Source: Arthrobacter sp. UKPF54-2 (GTDB taxonomy: Bacteria > Actinomycetota > Actinomycetes > Actinomycetales > Micrococcaceae). Taken from it: a stretch of DNA of 64,000 bases. The stretch spans positions 1,798,001 through 1,862,000 of the forward strand of contig NZ_CP040174.1 in NCBI RefSeq assembly GCF_007858535.1, given 5' to 3'. A program made the translations under genes and the position numbers. Shown here one piece after another: positions 44,415 to 53,507 of the stretch. The notes below the pieces were generated by a model that saw nothing but the letters and a program-made list of their open reading frames with translations, had not been told where the DNA came from and made no database searches. Position 1 is the first letter of the stretch; the number at the start of each line of letters is the position of its first letter.

Positions 44415-45647
44415 ATGACTGTTGTCCGCCAGACCGCCGCTGAAACGGCTGCAGCCACCGGCCGCCGTCGTGCGTCCTTCCATCCGCTGGCGGTGGACGA
44501 GGTCCGCCGCCTCACCGACGACGCGATCGAGGTCACCTTCGGTGTGCCGGCTGAGCTGGCGGGCCAGTTCGACTATCTGCCCGGCCAGTACGTCGCGCTG
44601 CGCACCACCTTGCCGGACGAGTCCGGCGAGCCGAAGGAAGTCCGGCGCAGCTACTCCATCTGCGCCGAGCCGCGCAGCTTCGCCGACGGCAGCAGCGAAA
44701 TCCGCGTCGCGATCAAGAAGGACCTGGGCGGCGTGTTCTCCACCTGGGCCAACGCCGAACTCAAGGCGGGCGACGTCCTGGACGTGATGAGCCCGATGGG
44801 CGCCTTCGTGTCCAGGCACGGCCGGGACGGCAAAGAGCAGAACCTGATGAACTCGATGAACCACCCGGAAGAGATGGCCAAGGCGATTGCGGGGGAGGCC
44901 GGCTCCTTCGTCGCGATCGCCGCCGGGTCCGGCATCACCCCGGTGATCGCGATTGCCCGCACCCTGCTCGCGGCACACCCGGACACCCGCTTCGACCTGA
45001 TCTACGCCAACAAGGCGGCCATGGACGTGATGTTCCTCGAGGAGCTCGCCGACCTGAAGGACAAGTACCCCTCCCGGCTCGCCCTGCACCATGTGCTCTC
45101 CCGCGAACAGCGCATCGCCCCGCTGCTCAGCGGCCGGATCGACGCGGAGAAACTGCAGGCCCTGCTGGGGACCGCCATCCACGCGGACGACGTCGACGAG
45201 TGGTTCCTGTGCGGCCCGTTCGAGCTGGTCCAGCTGTGCCGGGACACCCTGGCGGCGCGCGGCGTAAACCCGGACCACATCCGCTTCGAACTGTTCACCA
45301 CCGGCAAGCCGGACCGCCCCGAGGGCAACGCCGGCCGGCCGGTGATCGTGGACGAGTCCCAGGCGACGTACAAGATCACCTTCAAGCTCGACGGCCTCCA
45401 GGGCGAGGTGGCGAGCCCCACGCACGCCCGCGAATCGATCCTGAACGCGGCGCTGCGGGTCCGCCCCGACGTTCCGTTCGCCTGCGCCGGCGGGGTCTGC
45501 GGCACCTGCCGCGCCAAGGTCGTCACGGGCGCGGTCACGATGGACGAGAACTACGCCCTGGAACAGGATGAACTGGACAAGGGCTATGTGCTGACCTGCC
45601 AGTCCCATCCCACCACCCCCGAAGTCACCGTCGACTTCGACGTCTAA
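44415..45647 (+). CDS. paaE: 1,2-phenylacetyl-CoA epoxidase reductase PaaE
   Basis: This 410 aa reductase has a flavin-binding domain with RRSYSICAEP, an NAD(P)-binding region with AAGSGITPVIAIARTLL, and a C-terminal plant-type 2Fe-2S ferredoxin (CAGGVCGTCRAKV plus a later Cys in LTCQSHP). It passes electrons from NADPH to the di-iron subunit. It is longer than the E. coli protein, partly because of an insert around residue 145 (KEQNLMNSMNHPEEM). Confidence 0.95.
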   Translation: MTVVRQTAAETAAATGRRRASFHPLAVDEVRRLTDDAIEVTFGVPAELAGQFDYLPGQYVALRTTLPDESGEPKEVRRSYSICAEPRSFADGSSEIRVAIKKDLGGVFSTWANAELKAGDVLDVMSPMGAFVSRHGRDGKEQNLMNSMNHPEEMAKAIAGEAGSFVAIAAGSGITPVIAIARTLLAAHPDTRFDLIYANKAAMDVMFLEELADLKDKYPSRLALHHVLSREQRIAPLLSGRIDAEKLQALLGTAIHADDVDEWFLCGPFELVQLCRDTLAARGVNPDHIRFELFTTGKPDRPEGNAGRPVIVDESQATYKITFKLDGLQGEVASPTHARESILNAALRVRPDVPFACAGGVCGTCRAKVVTGAVTMDENYALEQDELDKGYVLTCQSHPTTPEVTVDFDV

Positions 45648-45685
45648 GTCTTTTCGACGCCCGCCCCCTGTAGCCAAGGAGCCGC

Positions 45686-46465
45686 ATGATTTCCCTGACC
45701 ATCGCCGACGCCGTCGCCGAGATCGTCCTGGACGCCCCGCAGAAGCTGAACTCACTCGATGAGCAGGCCCTGCAGGATCTGGCACAGGCCTACGACGACG
45801 CCGCAGCGGCCGCCGCGCGCGGCGAGGTGCGGGCGCTGCTGCTCCGCGGCGAAGGCCGCGCCTTCTGCGCGGGCAGGGACATTGGCGGCGTGACCCCGGA
45901 AAACGACGACGCCCAGGCCTACCTGGGCGGGCTCGTCCAGCCGCTGCTGAAGAAGATGAGTGCCTTCCCGGCCCCCACCTTCGCCGCCGCCCAGGGCGCC
46001 TGCCTGGGCGTGGGACTCGGGCTGCTGCTCGCCACGGACGTGGTGTACGTCGCGGAGAATGCCAAGTTCGGGTCCCCGTTCGCCAAGCTGGGCGCCACCC
46101 TGGATTCCGGCGGGCACTGGTACTTCACCGAGCGCCTCGGTATGCACCGGACCCTGGACCTGATCTACACCGCCGAGCTCATGAGCGGCGCCGAGGCGGT
46201 GGCGCAGGGCCTGTTCAGCCGGGCCATGCCCGCGGACGAACTGCTCGAGACCACCCGCGTCATCATGGCCCGGGTGGCCGCCGGGGCGACCGGTGCGTTC
46301 AACGCCAGCAAGGAGCTGGTGGCGCACCTCCGCGACCAGCGGCTGGGCCTCTGGGAAGCCATGGAAGAGGAGAACGCCGAGCAGGCCCGGCTCTGCAAGA
46401 GCGAGGACTACGCCGAAGGCTTCCGGGCGTTCCAGGAGAAGCGCACGCCGGTTTTCAAGGGCTGA
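45686..46465 (+). CDS. paaG: Ring-1,2-epoxyphenylacetyl-CoA isomerase PaaG
   Basis: This 259 aa crotonase has FCAGRDIGG near residue 62, ACLGVGLGLLLATDVVYVAE and FAKLGATLDSGGHWYF, the last typical of PaaG with the catalytic Asp. PaaG converts the epoxide to oxepin-CoA. It is the last paa gene of this block, 38 bp after paaE with an AAGGAG site upstream of the ATG. Confidence 0.92.
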   Translation: MISLTIADAVAEIVLDAPQKLNSLDEQALQDLAQAYDDAAAAAARGEVRALLLRGEGRAFCAGRDIGGVTPENDDAQAYLGGLVQPLLKKMSAFPAPTFAAAQGACLGVGLGLLLATDVVYVAENAKFGSPFAKLGATLDSGGHWYFTERLGMHRTLDLIYTAELMSGAEAVAQGLFSRAMPADELLETTRVIMARVAAGATGAFNASKELVAHLRDQRLGLWEAMEEENAEQARLCKSEDYAEGFRAFQEKRTPVFKG

Positions 46466-46526
46466 ATCAGGGGCCAAGGGCGTCACGCCGATTCTGTTTC
46501 GGGGAGTCAACTTGTATGGTTCGGTT

Positions 46527-47417
46527 ATGACTTTGGGGAAATCAGTTCGTAAGGCCGTCATTCCTGCTGCCGGATTGGGCACGCGCTTCCTGCCGGCAAC
46601 GAAGGCGATGCCGAAGGAAATGCTGCCGGTGGTGGACCAGCCGGCCATCCAGTACGTGGTGGAAGAAGCGGTCAACGCAGGGCTCACGGACCTCCTGATG
46701 ATCACCGGCCGTAACAAGCGGGCCCTGGAGGACCATTTTGACCGCGAACCCTCACTTGAGCGCGCGTTGGAGCTGAAGGGGGACACGGCACGCCTGGACG
46801 CTGTCCGGTACGCCTCCAACCTGGGTCCGCTCCACTACGTCCGCCAGGGGGAGGCCAACGGCCTGGGCCACGCGGTCCTTTGCGCCCGCCAGCACGTGGG
46901 GGACGAGCCCTTCGCGGTGCTGCTCGGTGATGACCTCATTGACGAGCGTGACGAGCTGCTGACCACCATGATCGAGGTTCAGGCGAAAACCGGGGGCTCA
47001 GTGGTGGCGTTGATCGAAGTGGATCCGTCCCAGATCAGCGCCTACGGGTGCGCGGACATCTCACCGGTGCCGGGGGAGGGGTACGTTCGGGTCAACCGCT
47101 TGGTGGAGAAGCCCTCAGTTGCAGAGGCTCCGTCCAACCTGGCCGTGATCGGCCGCTATGTGCTGCACCCGGCCGTGTTCGACGTCCTAGAGGACACTCC
47201 GCCCGGGCGCGGCGGTGAAATCCAGCTCACCGACGCCTTGCAGGTCCTCGCCACTTCCGGCGCCCCGGGCGGCGGGGTCCACGGCGTCATCTTCCGGGGC
47301 CGCCGCTACGACACCGGAGACAAGCTGAGCTACCTCAAGGCCGTCATCTCGATCGCCTCCGAACGCGTCGAGTTCGGCGAGGAACTCAAGACCTGGCTCA
47401 AGGCCTTCATCAACTGA
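46527..47417 (+). CDS. galU: UTP--glucose-1-phosphate uridylyltransferase GalU
   Basis: This 296 aa enzyme makes UDP-glucose. It has the nucleotidyltransferase signature AVIPAAGLGTRFLPATKAMP near residue 10, then PVVDQPAIQYVVEEAV, ALLIEVDPSQ-like VALIEVDPSQ and VEKP. The ATG at 46527 gives the usual length; a TTG at 46512 (15 bp upstream, in frame) has a better GGGGAG site and may be the real start. It converges with the acyltransferase gene and overlaps it by 8 bases. Confidence 0.95.
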   Translation: MTLGKSVRKAVIPAAGLGTRFLPATKAMPKEMLPVVDQPAIQYVVEEAVNAGLTDLLMITGRNKRALEDHFDREPSLERALELKGDTARLDAVRYASNLGPLHYVRQGEANGLGHAVLCARQHVGDEPFAVLLGDDLIDERDELLTTMIEVQAKTGGSVVALIEVDPSQISAYGCADISPVPGEGYVRVNRLVEKPSVAEAPSNLAVIGRYVLHPAVFDVLEDTPPGRGGEIQLTDALQVLATSGAPGGGVHGVIFRGRRYDTGDKLSYLKAVISIASERVEFGEELKTWLKAFIN

Positions 47418-48609
47418 CGGGTCCCGCCTGCGCGGGGCCGGGCTGCACGGGATCGGCCTTCGCCGGGCCCTTCGGCGGGCCAACCACCTGGGCGGCTACC
47501 GGCGTCCTGGCCGGCTTGCGTCCCACCAGCGCCGGCGGCGCCTCGAGCAACCACCAGAGCGGGCCGGACCGGATCAGCTTCCCGAGCCATACCGTGGCCA
47601 CCACGATCGGGATCGTCATGAGCGGCGGCAGCAGCGCATTCGAGAGCGGCAGGTTCGACTGCAGGAGCTGCAGCAGGCCGCTGACCTTGACCAGGGCGCT
47701 GATCACCGAGATCAGGAAAATGTGGAAGATGTAGACCGGCAACGTCTGGCTGCCGAGGTTCTGCAGCCAGCGGGGGACCCGTGCGTCCATCCGCACCAGG
47801 GCCACCAGCTGCGCCATGGCGAACAGCGCCAGGCAGGACAGCGGCACCTTCAGCTCGAGTTTCAAGTCGAAAAGCATCATCGGGACCACCAGCGCGGCGT
47901 ACGCGGCGGCGGCCAGGGCCAGCCGGCCGTACGAAGCCGACGCCATCAGCCGGTCCCAGAGGCTCCTGCCGTGCACCCCGAGGTAGAACCAGACGAAATG
48001 CGTCGCCAGCGAGGGGACTTTCAGCGCATCCAGCGGGGCCGTGATGACCGGCTGGGTCAGCGGTTCCAGCAGTGGCGAGAGGGCGCTGAGGAGCGCCAGC
48101 GGGATCAAGGCATAGGCACTGAACCGGCCCAGCGCCCGCCTCAGGAGCCAGGCCGCCACGAAGAAGACCGGCAGCGCATACAGATACCAGAACGACGTCG
48201 GGAGCAACAGGCTCAAGACCAGGTCGCCGGCGGAGGGTGCGGGGGCGCCGTTGCGCGAGAGCGGCAGCCAGAGCCGCATCAGGAACAGGAACGTCCAGAT
48301 CAGGTAGACGTAGTACAGGCCGAGGGTGCGCTGCCGGGACTGGCCCAGGCCCTTGCCGAGGGCGCTGACACTGAGCAGCCCGGAGATGAAGAAAAAGAGC
48401 GGCATCCGGATCGGGCTCAGCGCCTCGCTCACCGGCCACCAGAAGCCCACAACATCGCCGTTGACCTGTGTTTCCATAAAAAGCGCGGAGTGGAACAGCA
48501 CCACCAGCACCATGCAGAGACCCTTGGCAAAATCCACCCACGGCAGCTTCACCCGGCGCGCATCATTCACGCGGAGACCATTCTCGACGGACAGGTTAAT
48601 CCCCCCCAT
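47410..48609 (-). CDS. Acyltransferase family 3 membrane protein
   Basis: This 399 aa polytopic protein of the OafA/NodX type begins PWVDFAKGLCMVLVVLFHSA, with the conserved catalytic histidine in LFHSA, and has MPLFFFISGLLSV shortly after. These proteins O-acetylate surface polysaccharides, peptidoglycan or lipids. The C-terminus is Pro/Ala/Gly-rich. It overlaps the end of galU by 8 bases. It may modify the surface glycan made by the cluster at 53-64 kb, but this is not shown. Confidence 0.85.
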   Translation of the reverse strand: MGGINLSVENGLRVNDARRVKLPWVDFAKGLCMVLVVLFHSALFMETQVNGDVVGFWWPVSEALSPIRMPLFFFISGLLSVSALGKGLGQSRQRTLGLYYVYLIWTFLFLMRLWLPLSRNGAPAPSAGDLVLSLLLPTSFWYLYALPVFFVAAWLLRRALGRFSAYALIPLALLSALSPLLEPLTQPVITAPLDALKVPSLATHFVWFYLGVHGRSLWDRLMASASYGRLALAAAAYAALVVPMMLFDLKLELKVPLSCLALFAMAQLVALVRMDARVPRWLQNLGSQTLPVYIFHIFLISVISALVKVSGLLQLLQSNLPLSNALLPPLMTIPIVVATVWLGKLIRSGPLWWLLEAPPALVGRKPARTPVAAQVVGPPKGPAKADPVQPGPAQAGPVS

Positions 48610-48734
48610 ACATGCGGCCTCTCACCCAGCTGCCGCCTGAGCCGCCAGCCTACGGGAACGCCGTGTGCCCGTCCAGAGTCTGTTTAGGCGGCGGCCGGGC
48701 CTCCCGCTGCCTCTCCGAGGGCCGGCCCCGGCTC

Positions 48735-49196
48735 CTAGCGGGTGTCCAGGTCCTCGAACACCAGGAACGTCTGGGTGTCCAGCACCCCTGGCATGGACTG
48801 CAGCTGGTCAAAAATCACCCGACGCAGGTCCACGTTGTCCACGGCACGGACCAGCAGGATCACGTCGAAGTCCCCGCCCACCAGGGCAATGTGGTGCACC
48901 TCGGGGATGGCACGCAGCAGCTCCCTTAGTTCCCGCCAGGAATGCTGGCGCACCTTCAAGGTCACATAGGCCGAGGACTTCAGGCCGGCCTTGATCGGAT
49001 CCACCAGCGCCGTGAACTTGGTCAGCACCCCTTCACCGGTCAGCCGGGCGATCCGGGTATAGGCGTGGGCCCGGGAAATATGCACGTTCTCGGCCACCTG
49101 GGTGACGGACATCCGCCCGTCCCGGGTCAGCTCAGCGATGATGTTCCGGTCCACGTCGTCCAGCGGTACCGCCTGCTCCGGTTCCGTGCCTGCCAT
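48735..49196 (-). CDS. Lrp/AsnC family transcriptional regulator (BkdR-like)
   Basis: This 153 aa protein has a helix-turn-helix (DVDRNIIAELTRDGRMSVTQVAENVHISRAHAYTRI, split over about residues 14-50) and a C-terminal RAM ligand domain ending in TQTFLVFEDLDTR. The ATG at 49196 was chosen over an upstream GTG at 49229. It is divergent from the branched-chain 2-oxoacid dehydrogenase operon, as BkdR often is in actinobacteria and pseudomonads, so it probably regulates that operon. Confidence 0.85.
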   Translation of the reverse strand: MAGTEPEQAVPLDDVDRNIIAELTRDGRMSVTQVAENVHISRAHAYTRIARLTGEGVLTKFTALVDPIKAGLKSSAYVTLKVRQHSWRELRELLRAIPEVHHIALVGGDFDVILLVRAVDNVDLRRVIFDQLQSMPGVLDTQTFLVFEDLDTR

Positions 49197-49235
49197 TTGT
49201 CTACAACCCCCGCCGGTAATCCAGCTCACACTTAC

Positions 49236-49262
49236 ATTTTGTCTTCCAGATTAGGGCAAAAT
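49236..49262. promoter_or_regulatory. AT-rich inverted repeat, candidate Lrp operator
   Basis: ATTTTG (49236-49241) and CAAAAT (49257-49262) form an inverted repeat with a 15-base spacer in an AT-rich island between the Lrp gene and the dehydrogenase operon. It was found by eye and is short. Confidence 0.45.
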
Positions 49263-49355
49263 TCGGGACTTCTCCACGATTTGGCCCGGAGGTGGATACG
49301 AAACAGCATCCCGGACCATACTGGAGGCGAATAGTGGCTACAGAAGGACGGACCA

Positions 49356-50573
49356 ATGACGATCTCCGCAGACCACACTGCGCAGCAGCCCGAGCGCGGG
49401 GAGGTGCCTCCCGCCCCGGCGGAAGACGCCGCCAGCGAGGCCGTGCGCAAATTCGGCATCACGGTCGAGGACTACATGCTCCCGGCCCGCCACCCGATCC
49501 AGATGGTGGGCCCGGACGGCGCCCTGAACGCGGACACGGAGCAGGGCGCCCAGCCCGGCCACGAATACAGCCTCCCCGGGGATGCGGAACTGCTGGCCGC
49601 CTACGAGCAGCTCGTCGTCGGACGCCGCGTCAACGACCAGAACTCCGCCCTGGTCCGGCAGGGCCGGATGGCCGTCTATCCCTCCAGCCACGGCCAGGAA
49701 GCCTGCCAGGTCGCGGCGGCGCTCTGCCTGTCCGACGGCGACTGGATGTTCCCGACCTACCGCGACTCGGTGGCCGTGATGGCCCGCGGCGTGGACCCGG
49801 TCCAGACCATGACGCTGTTCCGCGGCGACTGGCACGGCGGCTACGACCCGGCCAGGCACAAGGTGGGCATCCAGTGCACCCCGCTGACCACCCAGCTGCT
49901 GCACGCCGTCGGCGTCGCCCACGCGGCCAAACTCCGCGGCGAGGACACCGTGGTCCTGGCAATGTGCGGCGACGGCGCCACCAGCGAAGGCGACTTCCAC
50001 GAGGCGCTGAACTTCGCCGCGGTGTTCCACCTGCCCGTGGTCTTCTTCGTCCAGAACAACCAGTACGCGATCTCCGTGCCGCTGGCGCACCAGTCGGTGG
50101 CGCCCTCGCTCGCGCACAAGGCAGTCGGCTACGGCATGGCCGGCGAACGCGTGGACGGCAACGACATCGTGGCCCTCCTGGCCGTGCTGGGCCGGGCCGT
50201 GAAGCTCGCCCGCGAAGGCTCCGGCCCGCTGCTGGTGGAAGCCCACACCTACCGGATGCAGGCCCACACCAACGCCGACGACGCCACCCGCTACCGCCAG
50301 GACAGCGAGGTCGCCGAATGGGTGGCCAAGGATCCGCTCAGCCGGATGAAGACCTACCTGACCGAGCGCGGGCTGCTCGACGACGACGGCGCCGCCCTGA
50401 TCGCCGAGAAGGCCGAAACGGTCGCCGCCGCGCTGCGCGCAGGACTCAGCGAAGACGTCCCGGTGGAACCCCTGGACCTGTTCAAGTACGTCTTCTCCAC
50501 CCCCACGCCCCAGCTGAGGGAACAGTCCGCCATGCTCGCCGACGAGCTCTCCCGGGAAGAGGCCGCGAAATGA
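49356..50573 (+). CDS. bkdA: Branched-chain 2-oxoacid dehydrogenase E1 alpha
   Basis: This 405 aa TPP-dependent alpha subunit has the TPP motif GDGATSEGDFHEALNFAA through NN in FVQNNQYAIS. It also has the phosphorylation-loop-like THRYRQ region, here TNADDATRYRQ. It decarboxylates branched-chain 2-oxoacids (or pyruvate) and passes the acyl group to E2. It starts at ATG 49356 and is followed immediately by the beta subunit (ATGA overlap). The Lrp neighbour favours branched-chain substrates. Confidence 0.88.
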   Translation: MTISADHTAQQPERGEVPPAPAEDAASEAVRKFGITVEDYMLPARHPIQMVGPDGALNADTEQGAQPGHEYSLPGDAELLAAYEQLVVGRRVNDQNSALVRQGRMAVYPSSHGQEACQVAAALCLSDGDWMFPTYRDSVAVMARGVDPVQTMTLFRGDWHGGYDPARHKVGIQCTPLTTQLLHAVGVAHAAKLRGEDTVVLAMCGDGATSEGDFHEALNFAAVFHLPVVFFVQNNQYAISVPLAHQSVAPSLAHKAVGYGMAGERVDGNDIVALLAVLGRAVKLAREGSGPLLVEAHTYRMQAHTNADDATRYRQDSEVAEWVAKDPLSRMKTYLTERGLLDDDGAALIAEKAETVAAALRAGLSEDVPVEPLDLFKYVFSTPTPQLREQSAMLADELSREEAAK

Positions 50574-51682
50574 GCCCCACCGTCACCACCTCCTCCGAGG
50601 CAAACGGCAACGTCAGCGCCGCGACCGCCCGCGCGGCGGCCAAGGCCGCCGTGGAAGCTGAAAAGACCGGCCCGCAGACCATCACCCTGGCCAAGGCGCT
50701 CAACACCGCCATGGCTGACGCTATGCACGCGGACGAGTCGGTCCTAGTCTTCGGCGAGGACGTCGGCATGCTCGGCGGCGTCTTCCGCATCACCGACGGC
50801 CTGACTGCGACCTTCGGGACGAGCCGCTGCTTCGACACCCCGCTGGCAGAATCCGGCATCGTCGGCATGGCCGTCGGCATGGCGATGAACGGGATGCGCC
50901 CGGTCATCGAGATGCAGTTCGACGCCTTCGCGTACCCGGCCTTCGAACAGATCGTCAGCCACGTCGCCAAGATGCACAACCGCACCAAGGGCGCCATCAA
51001 GCTGCCCATCGTCATCCGGGTCCCGTACGCGGGCGGCATCGGGGGAGTGGAACACCACTGCGACTCCTCCGAGGCGTACTACGCGCACACCGCCGGCCTC
51101 AAGGTCTTCACCCCGGCCACGGTCGCGGACGGCTACCGGATGCTGCGCGAGGCCATCGACTCCGATGACCCCGTGATGTTCATGGAGCCCAAGAAGCTGT
51201 ACTGGTCCAAGGACCAGGTGGACCTGGACGCGCTCCGCGCCGAACACGCGGCCAACACCAAACAGGGCACCTCCTCGGAGGGCCGCGCCGCCGTCGCCCG
51301 CCCGGGCACCGACGCGACACTGATCGCCTACGGGCCCTCCGTCCCGACGGCGCTCGCCGCCGCCGCGGCGGCCGCCGAGGAAGGCCGCTCGCTCGAGGTG
51401 ATCGACGTCCGCTCGATCGTGCCGTTCGACGACGAGACGGTCTGCGCCTCGGTCCGCAAGACCGGGCGCGCCGTGGTCATCGCCGAGGCGCACGGCTTCG
51501 CCTCGGTGGCCTCGGAAATCGTGGCCCGGGTCCAGGAACGCTGTTTCCACCACCTCGCCGCGCCGATCCGCCGGGTCACCGGTTTCGACGTGCCGTACCC
51601 GGCGCCCAAGCTTGAGCACTGCTACCTGCCCGGCGTGGACCGCATCCTCGACGCCGTTGACGACCTCCAGTGGGAAGACTGA
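50570..51682 (+). CDS. bkdB: Branched-chain 2-oxoacid dehydrogenase E1 beta
   Basis: This 370 aa beta subunit has the transketolase-like core (VLVFGEDVGMLGGVFRITDG, PYAGGIGGVEHHCDSSEAYY) and the C-terminal GFDVPYPAPKLEHCYLP. About 40 Ala/Thr/Ser-rich residues precede the conserved part. The ATG at 50570 overlaps the alpha-subunit stop. Confidence 0.92.
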   Translation: MSPTVTTSSEANGNVSAATARAAAKAAVEAEKTGPQTITLAKALNTAMADAMHADESVLVFGEDVGMLGGVFRITDGLTATFGTSRCFDTPLAESGIVGMAVGMAMNGMRPVIEMQFDAFAYPAFEQIVSHVAKMHNRTKGAIKLPIVIRVPYAGGIGGVEHHCDSSEAYYAHTAGLKVFTPATVADGYRMLREAIDSDDPVMFMEPKKLYWSKDQVDLDALRAEHAANTKQGTSSEGRAAVARPGTDATLIAYGPSVPTALAAAAAAAEEGRSLEVIDVRSIVPFDDETVCASVRKTGRAVVIAEAHGFASVASEIVARVQERCFHHLAAPIRRVTGFDVPYPAPKLEHCYLPGVDRILDAVDDLQWED

Positions 51683-51684
51683 CC

Positions 51685-53277
51685 ATGAGCGAACCGAAAG
51701 TATTCCTCCTGCCGGACCTCGGCGAGGGCCTCACCGAGGCCGAGCTGGTCAACTGGCTCGTGGCCGTGGGTGACGAGATCCGCGTCGACCAGCCGATCGC
51801 CGAGGTAGAGACCGCCAAGTCCATGGTCGAGGTGCCCTCCCCGTACGCCGGCACCGTCGCCGTGCTGCACGGCGAGCCCGGGCAGACACTCGACGTCGGG
51901 AAGCCTTTGATCTCGGTCATGCCGGTTGGTGGTACGGCGGCTGGCGCCGGTGGCGCCGCCCCAGGCAATGCCGCCCCCGTTGGGGCCGCCGCGGATGATG
52001 CCGCCCCCGCCCCTTCGCCGGACAGCATCCGTCCTTCGGACGATGCTGCCGGCTCCGACAGGCCCGATGCCACTCCCGGGGCGGCATCATCCGCGCCGGC
52101 CGGTGGCGCTCTCGACTCACCTTCCGCTGAGTCGCCGGCAGCTGTTGCTGCCGAGGTTTACCGCGAGGAAGAAAAAGCGGGGTCCGGGAATGTGCTGATC
52201 GGGTACGGGACTCCTGGTGGGCATGGGGTTGCTCGGCGGACCCGGGCTCCTAGGCGGGCTGTTGCCGAATCGCTTTCCGAAGTGTCGGCTGCGGAGAAGG
52301 CTGCCGATGATCTGGTGCTGATGCGGACGCGGGTTCCTGGGAAGTTGGGGGCTGTGATTTCTCCGCTGGTCCGGCGGATGGCTCGGGACCATGGGGTTGA
52401 TTTGAGGGAACTCCAGGGGTCGGGGGCCAGCGGGCTGATCATGCGGCGGGACGTCGAGGCCGCCATCAAGCCCGCCGCAGCGGACCGTCCGGCTGGGTCT
52501 CCGGCCGGTACGGAGGCCCCGGTCCAGGCCGGCGCAGACACTGACGCGCGGACCGGGCTGGGCATTGCCGGGCGGACCCCGGTGCGCGGCGTGCGGAAGG
52601 CCGTTGCGGCAAACATGGCGCGCAGCCGCTCCGAGATCCCGGAAGCCACGGTGTGGGTGGACGTGGACGCCACGGCCCTGGTGGAGATGCGGGCCGCGCT
52701 GAAGAAGGCGGACCCGCACAACACGCCGGGCCTGCTGGCGTTCATCGCCCGGTTCGTCACCGCCGGACTCAAGAAATTCCCGGAGCTGAACACCCGGATC
52801 GTCACCACCGAAGACACCACCGGCGGGGCCAGCCAGGAGATCGTGGCGTTCGACGGCGTCAACCTCGGCTTCGCGGCCCAGACCGACCGCGGCCTGATGG
52901 TCCCCTCGGTGCGCAACGCGGACAAACTCAGCGCCCGCGAACTGGACGCCGAAATCCGCCGCCTCACCGCCGTCGTCCGCGACGGCAAGGCGACGCCGGC
53001 GGAGCTCGGCAGCGGCACGTTCACGCTGAACAACTACGGTGTTTTCGGCGTCGACGGTTCCGCGGCGATCATCAACCACCCGGAGGTGGGCATCCTCGGC
53101 GTCGGGCGGATCATCGACAAGCCCTGGGTGGTCAACGGGGAGCTCGCCGTCCGGAAGGTCACCGAGCTGACGCTCACCTTCGACCACCGCGTCTGCGACG
53201 GCGGGACCGCCGGCGGCTTCCTGCGCTACGTGGCCGACGCGATCGAAAACCCGGGATCCGTGCTGGCAGATCTCTGA
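51685..53277 (+). CDS. bkdC: Dihydrolipoyl acyltransferase E2 of the branched-chain 2-oxoacid dehydrogenase
   Basis: This 530 aa core enzyme has one lipoyl domain with the lipoylated Lys in VETAKSMVEV (about residue 46), an Ala/Pro-rich linker, a peripheral-subunit-binding domain (ISPLVRRMARDHGVDLREL) and the catalytic domain ending in LTFDHRVCDGG with the His/Asp pair. The ATG at 51685 is 2 bp after the E1 beta stop. Codon choice within the linker and binding domain (about 52150-52440) differs from the rest of the gene. E3 is not in the window. Confidence 0.94.
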   Translation: MSEPKVFLLPDLGEGLTEAELVNWLVAVGDEIRVDQPIAEVETAKSMVEVPSPYAGTVAVLHGEPGQTLDVGKPLISVMPVGGTAAGAGGAAPGNAAPVGAAADDAAPAPSPDSIRPSDDAAGSDRPDATPGAASSAPAGGALDSPSAESPAAVAAEVYREEEKAGSGNVLIGYGTPGGHGVARRTRAPRRAVAESLSEVSAAEKAADDLVLMRTRVPGKLGAVISPLVRRMARDHGVDLRELQGSGASGLIMRRDVEAAIKPAAADRPAGSPAGTEAPVQAGADTDARTGLGIAGRTPVRGVRKAVAANMARSRSEIPEATVWVDVDATALVEMRAALKKADPHNTPGLLAFIARFVTAGLKKFPELNTRIVTTEDTTGGASQEIVAFDGVNLGFAAQTDRGLMVPSVRNADKLSARELDAEIRRLTAVVRDGKATPAELGSGTFTLNNYGVFGVDGSAAIINHPEVGILGVGRIIDKPWVVNGELAVRKVTELTLTFDHRVCDGGTAGGFLRYVADAIENPGSVLADL

Positions 53278-53507
53278 GAGGAGCGGGGCGCGCCGGCGCA
53301 TTCGGTTCGAGCGAGTACCAAGAGGGTGAAGAGCAAAGACGGGTAGTCGCTACTCTGGCCCATCACGGGGCCTTCGCTTACTTTCTGAGTGTGTGCAACC
53401 TTGCCAGCGAGCACTGGGGGCAGTACTCGCCAACCGGGCTGCCCACGTCCGGCCCCTTTCGTCTGGGCCGTCCGGCCAGCCGATAGGGGTGGGAATGAGG
53501 GGATCGA

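Noticed and set aside
43761..45785. 674-codon reverse frame
   Set aside because: It is a shadow of paaC to paaG; no domains and no ribosome site.
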